Below, piece by piece: positions 23,484-35,432 of a DNA stretch of 64,000 nt (within the stretch, counting starts at the first letter, position 1; every line of letters begins with the position of its first letter). Below the pieces are notes generated by a model that was not told the origin of the DNA, did no database searches, and saw only the letters and a list, made by a program, of their open reading frames with translations. The DNA is from Dactylis glomerata (Eukaryota; Streptophyta; Magnoliopsida; Poales; Poaceae): positions 5,191,434 to 5,255,433 of the forward strand of contig QXEO01000143.1 in assembly GCA_007115705.1 (NCBI GenBank), read 5' to 3'. A program made the translations under genes and the position numbers.

Positions 23484-26400
23484 CTATGCCGTCATGGCAT
23501 TCTCTTCTTCTCCTGTCTCTTTATCTTCTCCTGATGCTCCTACTCGTGCTTTCTTCATCTCGGGCTCCGCAGCGCGTCCTTCGAGTAGCTTGATGCCTTC
23601 TGTAGTCGTGCTTTTCGCCTTCTCTGCATAGTTGGCTATCATGCCAAAGTTTTGCGCCATTTTGTGGAACTCCCTGTCACAGAGATCTGAGACTTCAAAA
23701 CTTCCTTTTACTGTGATTATTCCTCTTGGTCCTGGCATTTTGAGTACCAGATATGTATAGTGAGGCACTGCCATGAATCGCGAAAACGCGGGTCGTCCGA
23801 GGATCGCATGATACTGAGATGGGCAGTCCATGACTTCGAAGTCTAACTTTTCTCTTCTGTAGTTTTGCCGGTTGCCGAAGCAAACGTTGAGTGTTATTCG
23901 ACCTAGTGGATAGTTAGCACTTCCTGGTACGATCCCATGAAAGGAACAGTCTGTTGGCTTCAAGAACTCTAGTGATATATGCATTGCTCTGAGTGTTTTC
24001 GCATATACCAGATTGATTCCACTTCCTGCATCCATGAATATTCTGTCGACATCGTATGCGCTGATTTGAGCTTTGAGTACCAAGGGTGCGTTTCCTGGCC
24101 GAGGTACTGTTATAGGGTGATCTTCTCTATTGAACTCAATTGGTTGTTCTGACCAGTGTAGATATTCCGTTGTGGCTGAAGGTGAAATGACTGCTAGGTT
24201 GACTTGTCGAGTAATACTCTTCTCTTCTTTGTTCGACTTGGGCACAGGTTGTATCATTGCTATGATGTGTCCCTTAGATGGAACGTATCCTTCGTCGTCA
24301 TTGTGTTCCTGATTTGGCTGGTCTTGACCTTGAAGAGCTCCATTGTTCCCTTGTTGATTTGTGGGAGGTTTGTTGCTTCCTTCGTATCCTTGTCGCCTTG
24401 CTTTGGTTTGTTTGTTTAATGCTGCCTCTTGTAGCTTCAAGAATGTTGTGCAATCTTTCATTGCATGCCTGGATACTCGCTTTCCATCAACGAACGCTGA
24501 GTGTATATGACAAGGTCCGTTGAGCATGTCTTCTGGCGACGGATTGTACTCTCTGGATTCTCTCGTGGGAAACTTTTTATAGTCCTCTTTTCCATAGCTT
24601 CGATATCTTGAGCTTCTGCGATCACTTCCTTGATAGCTGTTGTCCTTGTACCCTGCGGCTACTTGGCTATGGGAGCCGTAATTGTCGTAATTGCGGGACC
24701 GTCTCCTTTTACTTCCGTATCCGTTTCTCCTATCATCTTCTGGAGATCGCGTACGCTTGTTGTTGCATGCGTCTTCTCCGTCTGCGAATCTATTTGCTAC
24801 ATCCATGAGGTCTGATACTGTTTTTGGCTTAATTCTTCCCATCTCTTCGACTAGGTCTCTTCGCCTTAATCCAATGATGAATGCGTCTATTGCTCTTTTG
24901 TCTGAAACTTCGACTGCTGAGTTTTTGATAAGACTCCATCTTTGGATGTATGCCCGTAATGTTTCGTCGCGTTGTTGCACACATGCTTTGACTTCTTCTA
25001 TTGATGCTGGCCGCTTGTATGTTGACCTGAAGTTGCTTGTGAATTGCTTTATGAGGTCTTCCCAGCTCCCAATGGTTTCTTTCTCTAGTTTGCTCAACCA
25101 TGACCTTGCTGTGCCGGTGAGGTGTAGTTGCAAACTTTGCATTGCTATTTCTTTGGTTCCTCCCAATATTTGTACTACTTGCAGATAGTCTAAGAGCCAT
25201 GATTGTGGTTCCTGTGATCCGTTGTACTTTTGTTGATCATGAGGTAATTTGAACCCCTTGGGTACTGGTGTAGTGCGATCCCTGCGGGTAAAGCACGATG
25301 CTCCCATCTCCTTTTCGTCGTCTTCATAGTCGCCCTTTCCATTTGGAGATCGAGATCTTTGGGTTCCTCCATGTTGTCTTGGTGATGGCGATCAAGATCG
25401 TTGATTACTACTTCTGTGCCGAGGACTGTTGTGACGGCGAGGCGACCTTGGCTTGTGCGCTTCCTTGTGGTGATATACTTCCTCTCCTTTTGCTGATAGC
25501 TTGTGGCCGACCATGTTGAGTCCGTTTAATGCTGCTCTATGCATATGTTCCCTAGGATCCCCTGGACTTGGTCGAGTTGTAAGCAGATATGCTTGTGCTG
25601 CTACTAGTGCTGCTTCAGGGGTTTTTGGTACGATGTTCCCCTGCTCATCAACCGATAGGAAGGACGAGTCAAGATTTTTGGAGATGCTTTGCCTTTCTGA
25701 GTACTCGAGGTTTTTGTACCTTGAACCATGTCGATGATTTCTCCTTGCATTTGTGTGTGATGCATCGCTTCGTGCTCTGCGAGCGGCATTGCTAGCTGCA
25801 ATGGCTGATTCTTTTCTTTGTTGTATCTCTATTTTCTCCTTTGCTAGTTGTTTTGCCTGCTGCCTTAGGGCATAATGATACCCCAAAAGCATGTCTTTGC
25901 TGGAATTTGATGGTATTGGCGTGCCATGTTCTACGGCTTCTCTTATTATTCTCCATTCGTCGACTAATAGTCGAATTTTTTCCCTGGCTGTGAGGGATTC
26001 TGCTGTTTGCCCTTCTGCTAGATGATTTGCTCCTCTGTCGATATTTGCTGGGTTTAGCACTGGATTGTTGTTTTCGTCAAATTCTTCTGATTTGTCTCCT
26101 ATGATGGCAAACACCTGGCATTGTTTGCCGATGTTACTATTAAAGCTTGAGAAGATCGAGTCCCCATCTTCAGAAAGCTCTAACCATGTCTTCCATGTGT
26201 CTGTTGACTTGTCTGAGATATCGTCGAGGCAGATCATGAGATCTTTGAGTTGGACTCCGGCATCGAAATTTTCCGTTGTTTTGTCGTCCTCTGCGATTTT
26301 TCCTTTTTGTACTTCTCCTAAGCTGACCGGCGAGTTTACCTCGCTGGAAGAGCCTTTAGAATATTCCATTGTTGCTGTTTTTTTGGGCGTATTCGCCGAT

Positions 26401-26546
26401 GGATCTGGTTTCGTCGAGTCCGAGAGGCGGGATGAACCTGATGGTCCGATGAAGATGCTCAAACTTCCAATTGTTAACTCCATCTCTTGACTTCCATCGA
26501 GTTTTGCACTGCTATTGGCTAAAAGCGAAAAAGCCGTTGAATTCAT
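23484..26546 (-). pseudogene. Element D gag-protease
   Basis: Starts at ATG 26546 just inside the primer-binding site. The N-terminal ~385 codons are charged and low-complexity. A nonsense TGA at 25392-25394 interrupts an otherwise open frame. Then follow the retrotransposon Gag domain (PF03732-like; GSWEDLIKQFTSNFRSTYKRP, EEMGRIKPKTVSDLMDVANR), a basic Arg/Ser-rich part, and an aspartic-protease-like domain with FMDAGSGINLVYAKTL and AILGRPAF. The ORF ends at 23484 with no polymerase. Length is about 1,020 codons. The product would build the particle and cleave it. The TGA sits where the flanking residues are Arg/Ser, consistent with CGA-to-TGA. Confidence 0.9.
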
Positions 26547-26562
26547 GATTCCAACACCCAGA

Positions 26563-26581
26563 GTCCCCACGGTCGGCGCCA
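26563..26581 (-). other. Element D primer-binding site
   Basis: Minus strand TGGCGCCGACCGTGGGGAC, identical in kind to that of element A and two bases inside the 5' LTR. Confidence 0.8.
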
Positions 26582-26583
26582 AT

Positions 26584-26918
26584 TGACGAGGGTTAACTCA
26601 ACAAATGTCCTAGATGAAGGACTTAGGATCGGTGGAAGAAGGCGTCGGATGAACTCAAAGGTAAAGTTAGTCGAAATAAGTGTGTATCGAAAGTAAACTT
26701 GGGTGTTCAACCTGGCTTGCTTTCAATCTGGCCTACATCGTCCCCTCCTGGCCGCTATATATAGGTGGCCAGGTCTCGAGGATTGGGTAGGATCCGATAC
26801 AGATTACAATATCGACATACGGTAAGAACTCGTATATCGACTATCATTACAATTGGGCCTAGCTTAACGGGCCTAAGGGGTACTCAACTAACGGGCTCTA
26901 TTAACTATACCCTTGTCA
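26584..26918 (-). repeat. Element D 5' LTR
   Basis: 335 bp, starting TGACAAGGG and ending CTCGTCA on the minus strand. It includes a TATA-like ctatatatag near 26755-26765. Confidence 0.95.
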
Positions 26919-26923
26919 ACAAG

Positions 26924-28266
26924 CAAGAGTAAACAACTCACGTTATGCATGGAGAGAAGAAAATTACGAAGACAACGAAAAAGAGATGGGCGCGTTATGC
27001 TTTACCCGCAGGGTTCGCAAAACACGGGTACCCAAAGGATTCAAGTTGCCGCACGATCAAGAAAAGTATGATGGGTCGCAAGAACCCACTATGTGGTTAT
27101 CAGACTACCTGCAAGCAGTACAAATACTCGGAGGAACAAGAGCAACGACAATGCAAAGTTTGTAGTTACACCTCACCGGCGCAGCACGGTCCTGGTTGAA
27201 TACTCTACCCAACGATTCCATCGGAAGTTGGGAAGAACTAGTGAACCAATTCGCAAGAAATTTTCGCTCAACATACAAACGACCAGCATCATTGGAAGAA
27301 GTTAAGTCGTGCATGCAGAGGAGAGACGAAATTCTGCGTTCTTACATACAACGCTGGAGTGTCATCAAAAATTCTGCAGAAGACATCTCTGACAAAAGAG
27401 CAATAGACGCCTTTTCGGCCGGACTTCGTCGTTCAGACCTCGTGGAAGAGGTAGGGAGAATAAAGCCAAGGACAATGTCAGAACTAATGGAAGTAGCCAA
27501 CATATTTGCCGATGGAGAAGATGCATATAACAACAAAAGGGGACGTTCACCAGAAGTTGACAAAACAAGCAGGCAAAGGCGAAGATACCGCAATGGCGAC
27601 AACCACGGAAGGCGAAATCAGATAGCCGCGGGATATGACAGAAGGAACGAGGAAGGCTACGAAAACAAAGAGTTTCAAACAAGAGATAGTTGGGGAACAG
27701 AGAAACCAAAGTACTCGAGCCCTTCGGCAGAAGACATGCTATATGGTCCTTGTCGCATCCATTATGCGTACCTAGATGGGAAAAGAGTTTCCAACCACCA
27801 GATAAAGGATTGCAGAACCTTCCTAAGGTTGCAAAATGCCATGGATTCAAGCCAAGGAGCACGATAGGGAGGAAAAAGCATGAGTCAGGGATACCAAATG
27901 CAACGACTCGCAAAACAGCTGGAGTCAAAAGTATATATATCAGCAATGATCCAACCAGTACCAAAGTCGAAGAAAGAGCGAAAGAGCATATCCAGACAGG
28001 TCAACTTGGCAATATCATCACCACCAGCTACTACAAAGTACTTGCAATGGTCTGATCAACCAGTCAGATTTAGCAGAGCTGACCACCCGAGGAAAGTTTC
28101 CAGGCCAGGGCACGCACCAATGGTACTAAAGGCGCAAATAGGCGGAAATGACATTGGGAGAGTATTCATGAATGCAGGAAGCGGCATAAACTTAATATAC
28201 GCGAGAACATCGGTGTTAAGGATGAGTTTTCCCCAAGCTTCCAATAATGAAGCCGAATATGAGGCG
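26924..28266 (+). pseudogene. Element A gag (rest), truncated protease, junction to RNase H
   Basis: Continues the A frame after D. It contains the Gag domain (GSWEELVNQFARNFRSTYKR, DLVEEVGRIKPRTMSELMEV), then the protease motif FMNAGSGINLIYAR, where D has FMDAGSGINLVYAK. Stops: TAG 27163-27165, where D has a Gln codon, and TAG 27865-27867. Right after the protease motif, with no reverse transcriptase in between, comes ASNNEAEYEA, the start of an RNase H domain. A deletion therefore removed most of protease, all of reverse transcriptase and the first RNase H. Element B is inserted after codon GCG at 28266. Confidence 0.85.
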
Positions 28267-29908
28267 TGATACGTCTCAAACGTATCTATAATTTTTGATG
28301 CTACATGCTTGTTTTTACACCATTTGCTTAGTGTTTTGTTACCCTTCAAGGCGTTTTTATGCATTTTCCAGAACTAACCTATTAACAAGATGCCACAGTG
28401 TCAGTTCCCTGTTTTCTGCTGTTTTTGTGTTTCAGAAAAGTTACACAGGAAATATTCTCGGAATTGGACGAAACAAAAGCCAAACATCCAGAAATTTACC
28501 GAAGCTTCCAGAGAACCGAAGAGGAGACGGAGAGGGGCCACGAGTCGGCCACACAATAGGGCGGCGCGGCCCAGGCCCTGGCCGCGCCCCCTATGTGTGA
28601 GGCCGCCTCGGTCCACTTCTGACGATGCCCCTTTGCCTATAAAGACCCCCCGACGGGAAAAACCTAAACACCCGATCAGTTTTCCAGAAACACATCGCGA
28701 TTCGCCGCCGTCATCGACCCGAGATTGGGAGGGTCCAGAAGCTCTTCCCGGCACCCTGCCGGAGAGGGGAATCACCACCGGAGGTCTTCTTCATCGCCAT
28801 GCTTGACTCCGGCGTGATGAGTGAGTAGTCTACCATGGACTATGGGTCCATAGCAGTAGCTAGATGGTTGTCTTCTCCACCATGTGCTTCATGTTTAGAT
28901 CTCGTGAGCTACCTTACATGATCGAGATCATCTTTGTGTAATTCTACATGTTGTGTTTGTTGGGATCCGATGAATATTAGTGTTATGTTCAGTTGATGTG
29001 CTGAATATTATCTTATGTTATCTCTATGTTGTTTATGATCTTGCATGCTCTCCGTTGTTAGTAGCTATCTTGGCCAAGTAGATACTAGTGACTCCAAGAG
29101 GGGGTATTTATGCTCGATAGTTGGGTTCATGCCTCTATTTAATCTGGGGGAGTGACAGAAACCTCTAAAGTTGTAGATGTGCTGTTTCCACTAGGGAGAA
29201 AACAACATTCTTATGTCCAAGGGCATATGCTTTGTTTACATTACACACTTTGCTTAATGCAGTTATCTGTTGTTCGTAACTTAATACTCATGGGGTGTTC
29301 GGACGATATCCCTGTGGGTGGATTATTAGTCATAGATGCAGTTAGATGGCGGTCTATGTATTTTGTTGTAATGCCCAGAGTAAATCTCATAGTGATCCTT
29401 GTGACATATGCACGTTATCTTTATTCTATCAATTGCCCAACTGTAATTTGTTTACCCAGCATGTGTTATTTATCTTATGGAGAGACACCACTAGTGAACT
29501 GTAGACCCCAGTCGAATTTCCTTTATATTGATATCACCTGTTTACTTTACTCGCATTGTTTACTTTCTCGCATACTACTATTGCTTTCCACTCGATACGC
29601 TCATACTTTTGTTTATAGCAAACCGGTGAGATTGACAACCTCATCGTAAGTTGGGAGCAAAGTATTTGGTTGTGTTGTGTGCAGGTTCCACGTTGCTGCT
29701 TGCAAAGCAAAGCCTGGATGAGGCGCCTTATAAATTGTTCGGAGCTGTCGCGAAGCTAGCGGGCATCACCTTCAGACGTTTGGCTTTTTCCTGGATACAA
29801 TTAAACCTTGGTTTCTTAGTGAGGAAAAATTTGCTGCTGTACTCATCATACCTTCCTCTTGGGGTTGCCAACTGGATGGTGAATTTACATCAACACCATG
29901 CCGCATCA
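28267..29908 (+). repeat. Element B 5' LTR
   Basis: 1,642 bp. The core promoter is probably around the GC-rich block with 'cctataaagacccccc' at about 28636-28651. It ends GCCGCATCA. Confidence 0.95.
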
Positions 29909-29919
29909 AGCTAATTTTC

Positions 29920-29937
29920 TGGCGCCTTTGCCGGGGA
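29920..29937 (+). other. Element B primer-binding site
   Basis: TGGCGCCTTTGCCGGGGA lies eleven bases after the LTR end. It matches the TGGCGCCGTTGCCGGGGA type (tRNA-Asp, from family knowledge) with one substitution. Confidence 0.8.
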
Positions 29938-30096
29938 AAAAGAAGACTTCTGCAAGGGGAGTTCCGCACGCACATCCTTTACTTTGTTTTAGTTTTGCTT
30001 TTACTTTATTTTTACTTGCATCGTTTTATCAAAAACACAAAAAAAATTAGTTTCCTTTATAGTTGTTTTTACTTGTCTGCTTTTAGCTTTGCTAGA

Positions 30097-32160
30097 ATGG
30101 GTACTCATGAGAACACCAAGTTGTGTGATTTTACTAGCACTAATAATAGTGATTTTATCTGCACTCCTATTGCGCCACCTGCTCCTGCTGCTCATTTTTA
30201 TGAGATTAAGCCTGCTTTATTGAACCTTGTTATGAAAGAGCAATTTTCTGGTGCTAGTACTAATGATGCTGCAGCTCATCTCAACAATTTTGTTGAGCTA
30301 TGTGAGATGCAGAAATATAAGGATGTAAAGAGTAATATTATTAAGCTTAAGTTGTTTCCTTTTTCTTTGAGAGGAAAAGCGAAGGATTGGTTGCTATCTT
30401 TGCCTAAAAATAGTATTGATTCATGGGCTAAGTGTAAGGATGCTTTTATTGGAAGATACTATCCTCCTGCTAAGATTATAGCTTTGCATAGCAATATTAT
30501 GCAGTTTAGCCAGTTTGATAATGAACATGTTGCTCAGGCTTGGGAAAGAATGAAATCTATGATAAAGAATTGCCCCACTCATGGACTGACTACTTAGATG
30601 ATTGTCCAAACTTTTTATGCAGGACTGAATTTTTCTTCAAGGAACCTATTGGATTCAGCTGCTGGAGGAACTTTTATGTCCCTTACCTTGGGCGCCGCAA
30701 TGAAGCTTCTAGACAATATGATGGTAAATTATTATGAATGGCACACCGAGAGAGCTCCACAAGGTAAGAAGGTAAATTCTGTTGAGGAAACCTCTTCCTT
30801 GAGTTATAAGATTGATGCTATCATGCTTATGCTTTCTAATGATAGGACTCATGTTGATCCTAATAATGTTCCTTTGGCCTCTTTGGTTGCTCAAGAAGAG
30901 CATGTTGATGTAAACTTCATTAGAAATAATAATTTCAACAACAATGCTTATAGGAACGATTTTGCTAGTAACAAATATATGCCGTATCCTTCTACCAATG
31001 GTAATAGTTATGGTAACTCTTATGGTAATTCCTCCAACAATACTAGGGCCTCACCCTCTGAGCTTGAGATAATGCTCAAGGACTTCATCGGTAAGCAAAA
31101 TGCTTTTAATAAGTCTGTTGAGAAAAAGTTAGGCAAAATTGATATTCTTGCTTCTAAAGTTGATAGCCTTGCTCATGATGTTTAACTTCTGAAACTAAAA
31201 GTGTTGCCTAATGATGTGAAAGAGAACAATCCTTTTGCCACTGCTAACGCTATCCAAGTTAGAATTGATGAAAATGTTAGGATGTTAGCAGAATTGCATG
31301 CCAGGTGGGAAAGAGAAGATGAGATGGCTAGAAAGATGAAGGTATGTACCATTACTACCTCTAATGATGTTGTTCCAAATGATAGCAATCCTCTTACTTT
31401 GATTGGTTTAGAGAAAACTCCTACTCCTAGTGTTAAAAAGCCCAAAACAGCTAAAACTTTTTCTCAAAAGAGTGCTGAAATTTTTTGGAGTGTGGGAGAT
31501 GATGTCACTATTTCCTTTGATGATTTTGATGTTGATGGCTGCAATATATCTGAAGTTATTTTGTTCTTGCAAAAGCTTGCTTTGACTACTAATGCTAGTC
31601 CTATAAATGTTGCTTTGACTAAGCATATTACCAATGCTCTCATGAAAATTAGGGATGAAAAGTTGAAGCAAAAAGCCTCTATTCCCAAGAAATTAGAAGA
31701 TGGTTGGGAACCCATCATTGATATGCATGTTAATGGTTTTGATTGCCATGCTTTATGTGATCTAGGTGCTAGTATTTCTATTATGCCTAGAAAGATTTAT
31801 GACATGCTTGATTTTCCACCGGTTGAAAAGTGTTATTATGATGTTCCTATTGCTGATGTTGCTAAGAAGAAACCCTTCGGGAGGATTAATGATGTTCTTA
31901 TTATGGTTAACAATAACCTTGTTCCCATTGATTTTCTTGTCATGGATGTTGAATGCAATGCTTCATGTCATATTATTTTGGGAAGACCCTTTCTTCGAAC
32001 TGTAGGTGCCATCATTGATATGAGGGAAGGCACCATCAAATATCAATTCTCACTCAAGAAAGGTATGGAACACTTCCCTAGGAAGAGAAATAAATTGCTT
32101 TTTGACTCTATTCTTAGAGCAAATTATGAGCTTGATGCTTCATCGCTTGATATTACTTGA
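30097..32160 (+). pseudogene. Element B gag-protease
   Basis: Starts at ATG 30097 (MGTHENTKLCDF). The Gag domain (FPFSLRGKAKDWLLSLPKNS, WAKCKDAFIGRYYPPAK) is followed by DSAAGGTFMS and an Asn-rich linker, then an aspartic-protease-like domain with HALCDLGASISIMP and IILGRPFLRTVGAIID, ending in KKGMEHFPRKR before TGA 32158. Nonsense codons TAG 30595-30597 and TAA 31183-31185 split one continuous frame of about 688 codons. The active-site Asp of DLGAS is kept. No zinc knuckle is visible. Products would act in the cytoplasmic virus-like particle. Confidence 0.9.
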
Positions 32161-32543
32161 TTTGCACTTTCTACGCCTAGCTCAAAGGCGTTAAAGAAAA
32201 GCACTCTTGGGAGATAACCCATTGTTTTACTTTCAGTTCTTTTTCTTTTATTTGAGTCTTGGAAGTTATTACTACTGTAATAACCGCTCCTTATCCTTTT
32301 TATTTCGTTGTTGTGCCAAGAGAAGCCTCTAATTTGAGTGAGGTAAGATTTGGGGATGTTGCTGTCCTGAAACAGATTTCGGTGCTGCACCGTAAAAATT
32401 CGTGAAAATTCTCAGAATATATTTTTGACCGGCGATTTCTTATGCATATGCCCCAGGTTATATCCAAACTTTAATTATTTATACACTTTTTGATTTGAGC
32501 AACACAAAACCCTCGAAAAAATCGACCTTTGTCTGCTGTTCTA
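32161..32543 (+). other. Element B internal non-coding spacer (left of C)
   Basis: Starts with the post-gag block 'ctagctcaaaggcgttaaag' common after gag in this type of element. It ends in TTCTA, the left target duplication of C. No polymerase remnants are seen. Confidence 0.7.
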
Positions 32544-34192
32544 TGATGCGGTACGGTCGTGTTATCTTTTCACCGTCCAGTTGGGAACCCCAAGAGGAAG
32601 GTATGATGAGTATAGCAGCAAGGTTTTTCCCTCAGTTAAGAAACCAAGGTTTATCGTTCAGGAGAGGAAGGAGCCAATACGACTGAAGGTGATGCTTGCT
32701 AGCTTATGACGGCTCAGGACAATTTATAAGGCGCCTCGTCCAAGCTTTGCATTGCTAGCTGCAACGCGGAACCTGCACACAACACAACCAAATACTTTGC
32801 TCCCAACTTACGATGAGGTTGTCAATCTCACCGGTTTGCTTGAAACAAAGGAATGAGCGTATCGAGTGGAAAATGATAATAGTATGCGAGCAAAGTAAAC
32901 AGTGCAAGTAAAGTAAACAGGTGATAGCAATATAAAGGAAATAGGACCGGGATCCACAGTTCACTAGCGGTGTCTCTCCATAAGATAAAATAATACAAGC
33001 TAGCTAAACAAATTACAATTGGGCAATTGATAGAATAAAGACAACGTGCATATGATGAGAGGATCACTATGAGATTTACTCTGAGCATTACAACAAAATA
33101 CATAGACCGCCATCCAACTGCATCTATGACTAATAATCCACTCACGGGGATATCGTCCGAACACCCCGTGAGTATTAAGTTGCGAACAACAGATAATTGC
33201 ATTAAGCAAAGTGTGTAATGTAAACAAAGCATATACTCTCGAGCATATGAATGTTGTTTTCCCCCTAGTAGCAACAGCACATCTACAACCTTAGAGGTTT
33301 CTGTCACTCCCCCAGATTAAATAGAGGCATGAACCCACTATCGAGCATAAATACCCCCTCTTGGAGTCACTAGCAACTACTCGGACAAGATAGCTACTAA
33401 CAACGTAGAGCATGCAAGATCATAAACAACATAGAGATAACATAAGATAAATTTCAGTACTTCAACTCAAGCATAACACCAATATTCATCGGATCCCAAT
33501 AAACCAAACATGTAGAATTACATAACGGTGATCTCAATCATGTAGGGCAGCTCATGAGATCTAAACATGAAGCACATGGTGGAGAAGACAACCATCTAGC
33601 TACTGCTATGGACCCATAGTCCAAGGTAGACTACTCACTCATTGCTCCAGAGGCAAGCATGGCGATGAAGAAGACCTCCGGTGGCGATTCCCCTCTCCGG
33701 CAGGGTGCCTGGAAGAGCTTCTAGACCCTCCCGATCTTCGGGTCGACGGCGGCGGCGGATCGCGATGTGTTCTGGAAAACTGATCGGGTCCTTAGGTTTT
33801 TCTCGTCGGGGGGTCTTTATAGGCGAAGGGGCAACGTCAGGAGTGGACCGAGGCAGTCTCACACATAGGGGGCGTGGCCCAGCCCCTGGCCGCGCCGCCC
33901 TGGTGTGAGGGCCCCTCGTGGCCCCACTCCGTCTCCTCTTCGGTTCTCTGGAAGCTTCGGTGAAATTCTGGGTGACTGGCTTTGGTTTCGTCCAATTCCA
34001 AGAATATTTCCTGTGTAACTTTTCTGAAACACAAAAACAGCAGAAAACAGGGAACTGGCACTGTGGCGACTTGTTAGTAGGTTAGTTCCAGAAAATGCAT
34101 AAAAGTGCCACGAAGTGTAACGAAACACTAAGCAAATGGTGTAAAAACAAGCATGGAGCATCAAAAATTGTGGATATGTTGGAGACATATCA
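32544..34192 (-). repeat. Element C 3' LTR
   Basis: 1,649 bp, reverse complement of the B-type LTR. The polypurine side AAGCTTGGGGATGC follows at 34193 on the minus strand. Confidence 0.9.
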
Positions 34193-35148
34193 GCATCCCC
34201 AAGCTTAAATCCTCCTCGTCCTTGACTAAGTAAGTGATAACAAAAGAAATAATTTTTGAGGTGACATGCACCTACATAATCTTGATCATCTATGTAAGCG
34301 TTGTGCGCTGGGATCAAAAGAACTTAAAACATGTGCATGAAAGATATGATCTTGATAGAAGAAACTTAGCAACCATGTTATAACATGAAAATGAACACAA
34401 AGAAAAGATCATGCCAATGAAACAATGAAAGTCAAACGTGTGTTCAAATCATAAGGAAAAACATACAAATGGTTTTCAGCTTGTCCTTCATGGAGAGCAA
34501 AACATAAATGCATAGGACACCTTCAAGTTTAAGAGGGCGACTAGATACAAATAATTTAAGAACAATTAAAACCAACAATATGAATCAATCAATGAAAACT
34601 TTGGGACAATGCACATTATACTAAGAATGACAACTATGCTCTCTTAATGTTGCATAAAGATAGAAGGTGGTGACTCAACATAAAAGTAAAAGAAAGGCCC
34701 TTCACGGAGGGAAGCAGTGATTGCAAGTTTTATAAACCTTCAAAAATTATGGTACTTACCGGCTTTGAGCTCTCATTGCCCCCACCATAAGCATCTTGAA
34801 TGGTTAAAGTTAATGCGAGAACACTCATGCTGCATATGCTTGACAAATCATAAGTTGAAAACCTCGTGTCCCGTGAATATGAGTACCCAAACCTCATGCT
34901 ACTTTACTTAGAGTCCCAAGCAAGGCTCTTGTCATTGTAAGTATATATGTATCATCGAGAATCGCCAATGGGGTACCTTCGTGCCCGATGACATGGAACA
35001 AGCCCACATCAAAATGACAGGACAAGCAGACAATGAACACCTCGAGATCTCTTTTATTTACCATTTGTATAGCTTTTTATTTTGAGATGCGTCATCGAAT
35101 GTCCACTATGGGCATGCTGCAAATTTCCACCATGAATTATGCATGGCT

Positions 35149-35427
35149 TAGATTGGCCCCATTCCGTCTCCTCTTCGGTTCTCTGGAAGCTTCGGTAAAA
35201 TTCTAGGCGACTGGCTTTGGTTTCGTCCAATTCCGAGAATATTTCTTGTGTAACTTTTCTGAAACACAAAATCAGCAGAAAACAGGGAACTGACACTGTG
35301 GCGACTTGTTAGTAGGTTAGTTCCGGAAAATGCATAAAAGTGCCATGAAGTGTAACGAAACACTAAGCAAATGGTGTAAAAACAAGCATGGAGCATCAAA
35401 AATTATGGATACGTTGGAGACGTATCA
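35149..35427 (-). repeat. Element C 5' LTR fragment
   Basis: Only the LTR start (TGATACGTCTCC on the minus strand) through the 'gaagcttccagagaaccg' part is kept. Confidence 0.85.
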
Positions 35428-35432
35428 TTCTG

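Larger units (their letters stand above)
18150..26918 (-). mobile_element. Element D: non-autonomous Gypsy retrotransposon with antisense gene
   Basis: An 8,769-bp element in minus orientation inside the gag of A. LTRs of 335 bp lie at 26584-26918 (5') and 18150-18484 (3'). The target duplication ACAAG is perfect (18145-18149, 26919-26923). Read in its sense direction it has a primer-binding site, one gag-protease ORF, and no reverse transcriptase, RNase H or integrase. In their place is a gene on the opposite strand that converges on gag-pro. I count 10 differences between its LTRs (about 3.0%), younger than A, as nesting requires. LTR and gag similarity to A suggests A-type elements supplied the missing enzymes (inference). 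Confidence 0.95.
32544..35427 (-). mobile_element. Element C: truncated relative of B, reverse orientation
   Basis: A full LTR (32544-34192) in reverse orientation is followed by about 960 bp of 3' internal sequence matching that of B, then only the first ~279 bp of the other LTR (35149-35427). Flanks are TTCTA (32539-32543) and TTCTG (35428-35432), a target duplication with one change. Most of the internal region and of the 5' LTR was therefore lost in a deletion with a breakpoint near 35148. Shared LTR parts differ by about 13 in 278 bp. Confidence 0.85.

Noticed and set aside
23484..23631. Plus-strand ORFs opposite to D gag-pro, such as 24691-25188 and 26065-26490
   Set aside because: They are frame shadows of the well-supported minus-strand gag-protease.
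28390..28806. 138-codon Arg/Pro-rich ORF as a nuclear protein gene
   Set aside because: It lies within the GC-rich leader of the B LTR and is repeated, broken, in the other LTR copies.
29152..29649. 165-codon ORF in the B LTR (also at 38573 and, reversed, 32828)
   Set aside because: It appears in every LTR copy; it is LTR sequence without gag or pol motifs and is probably open by chance.
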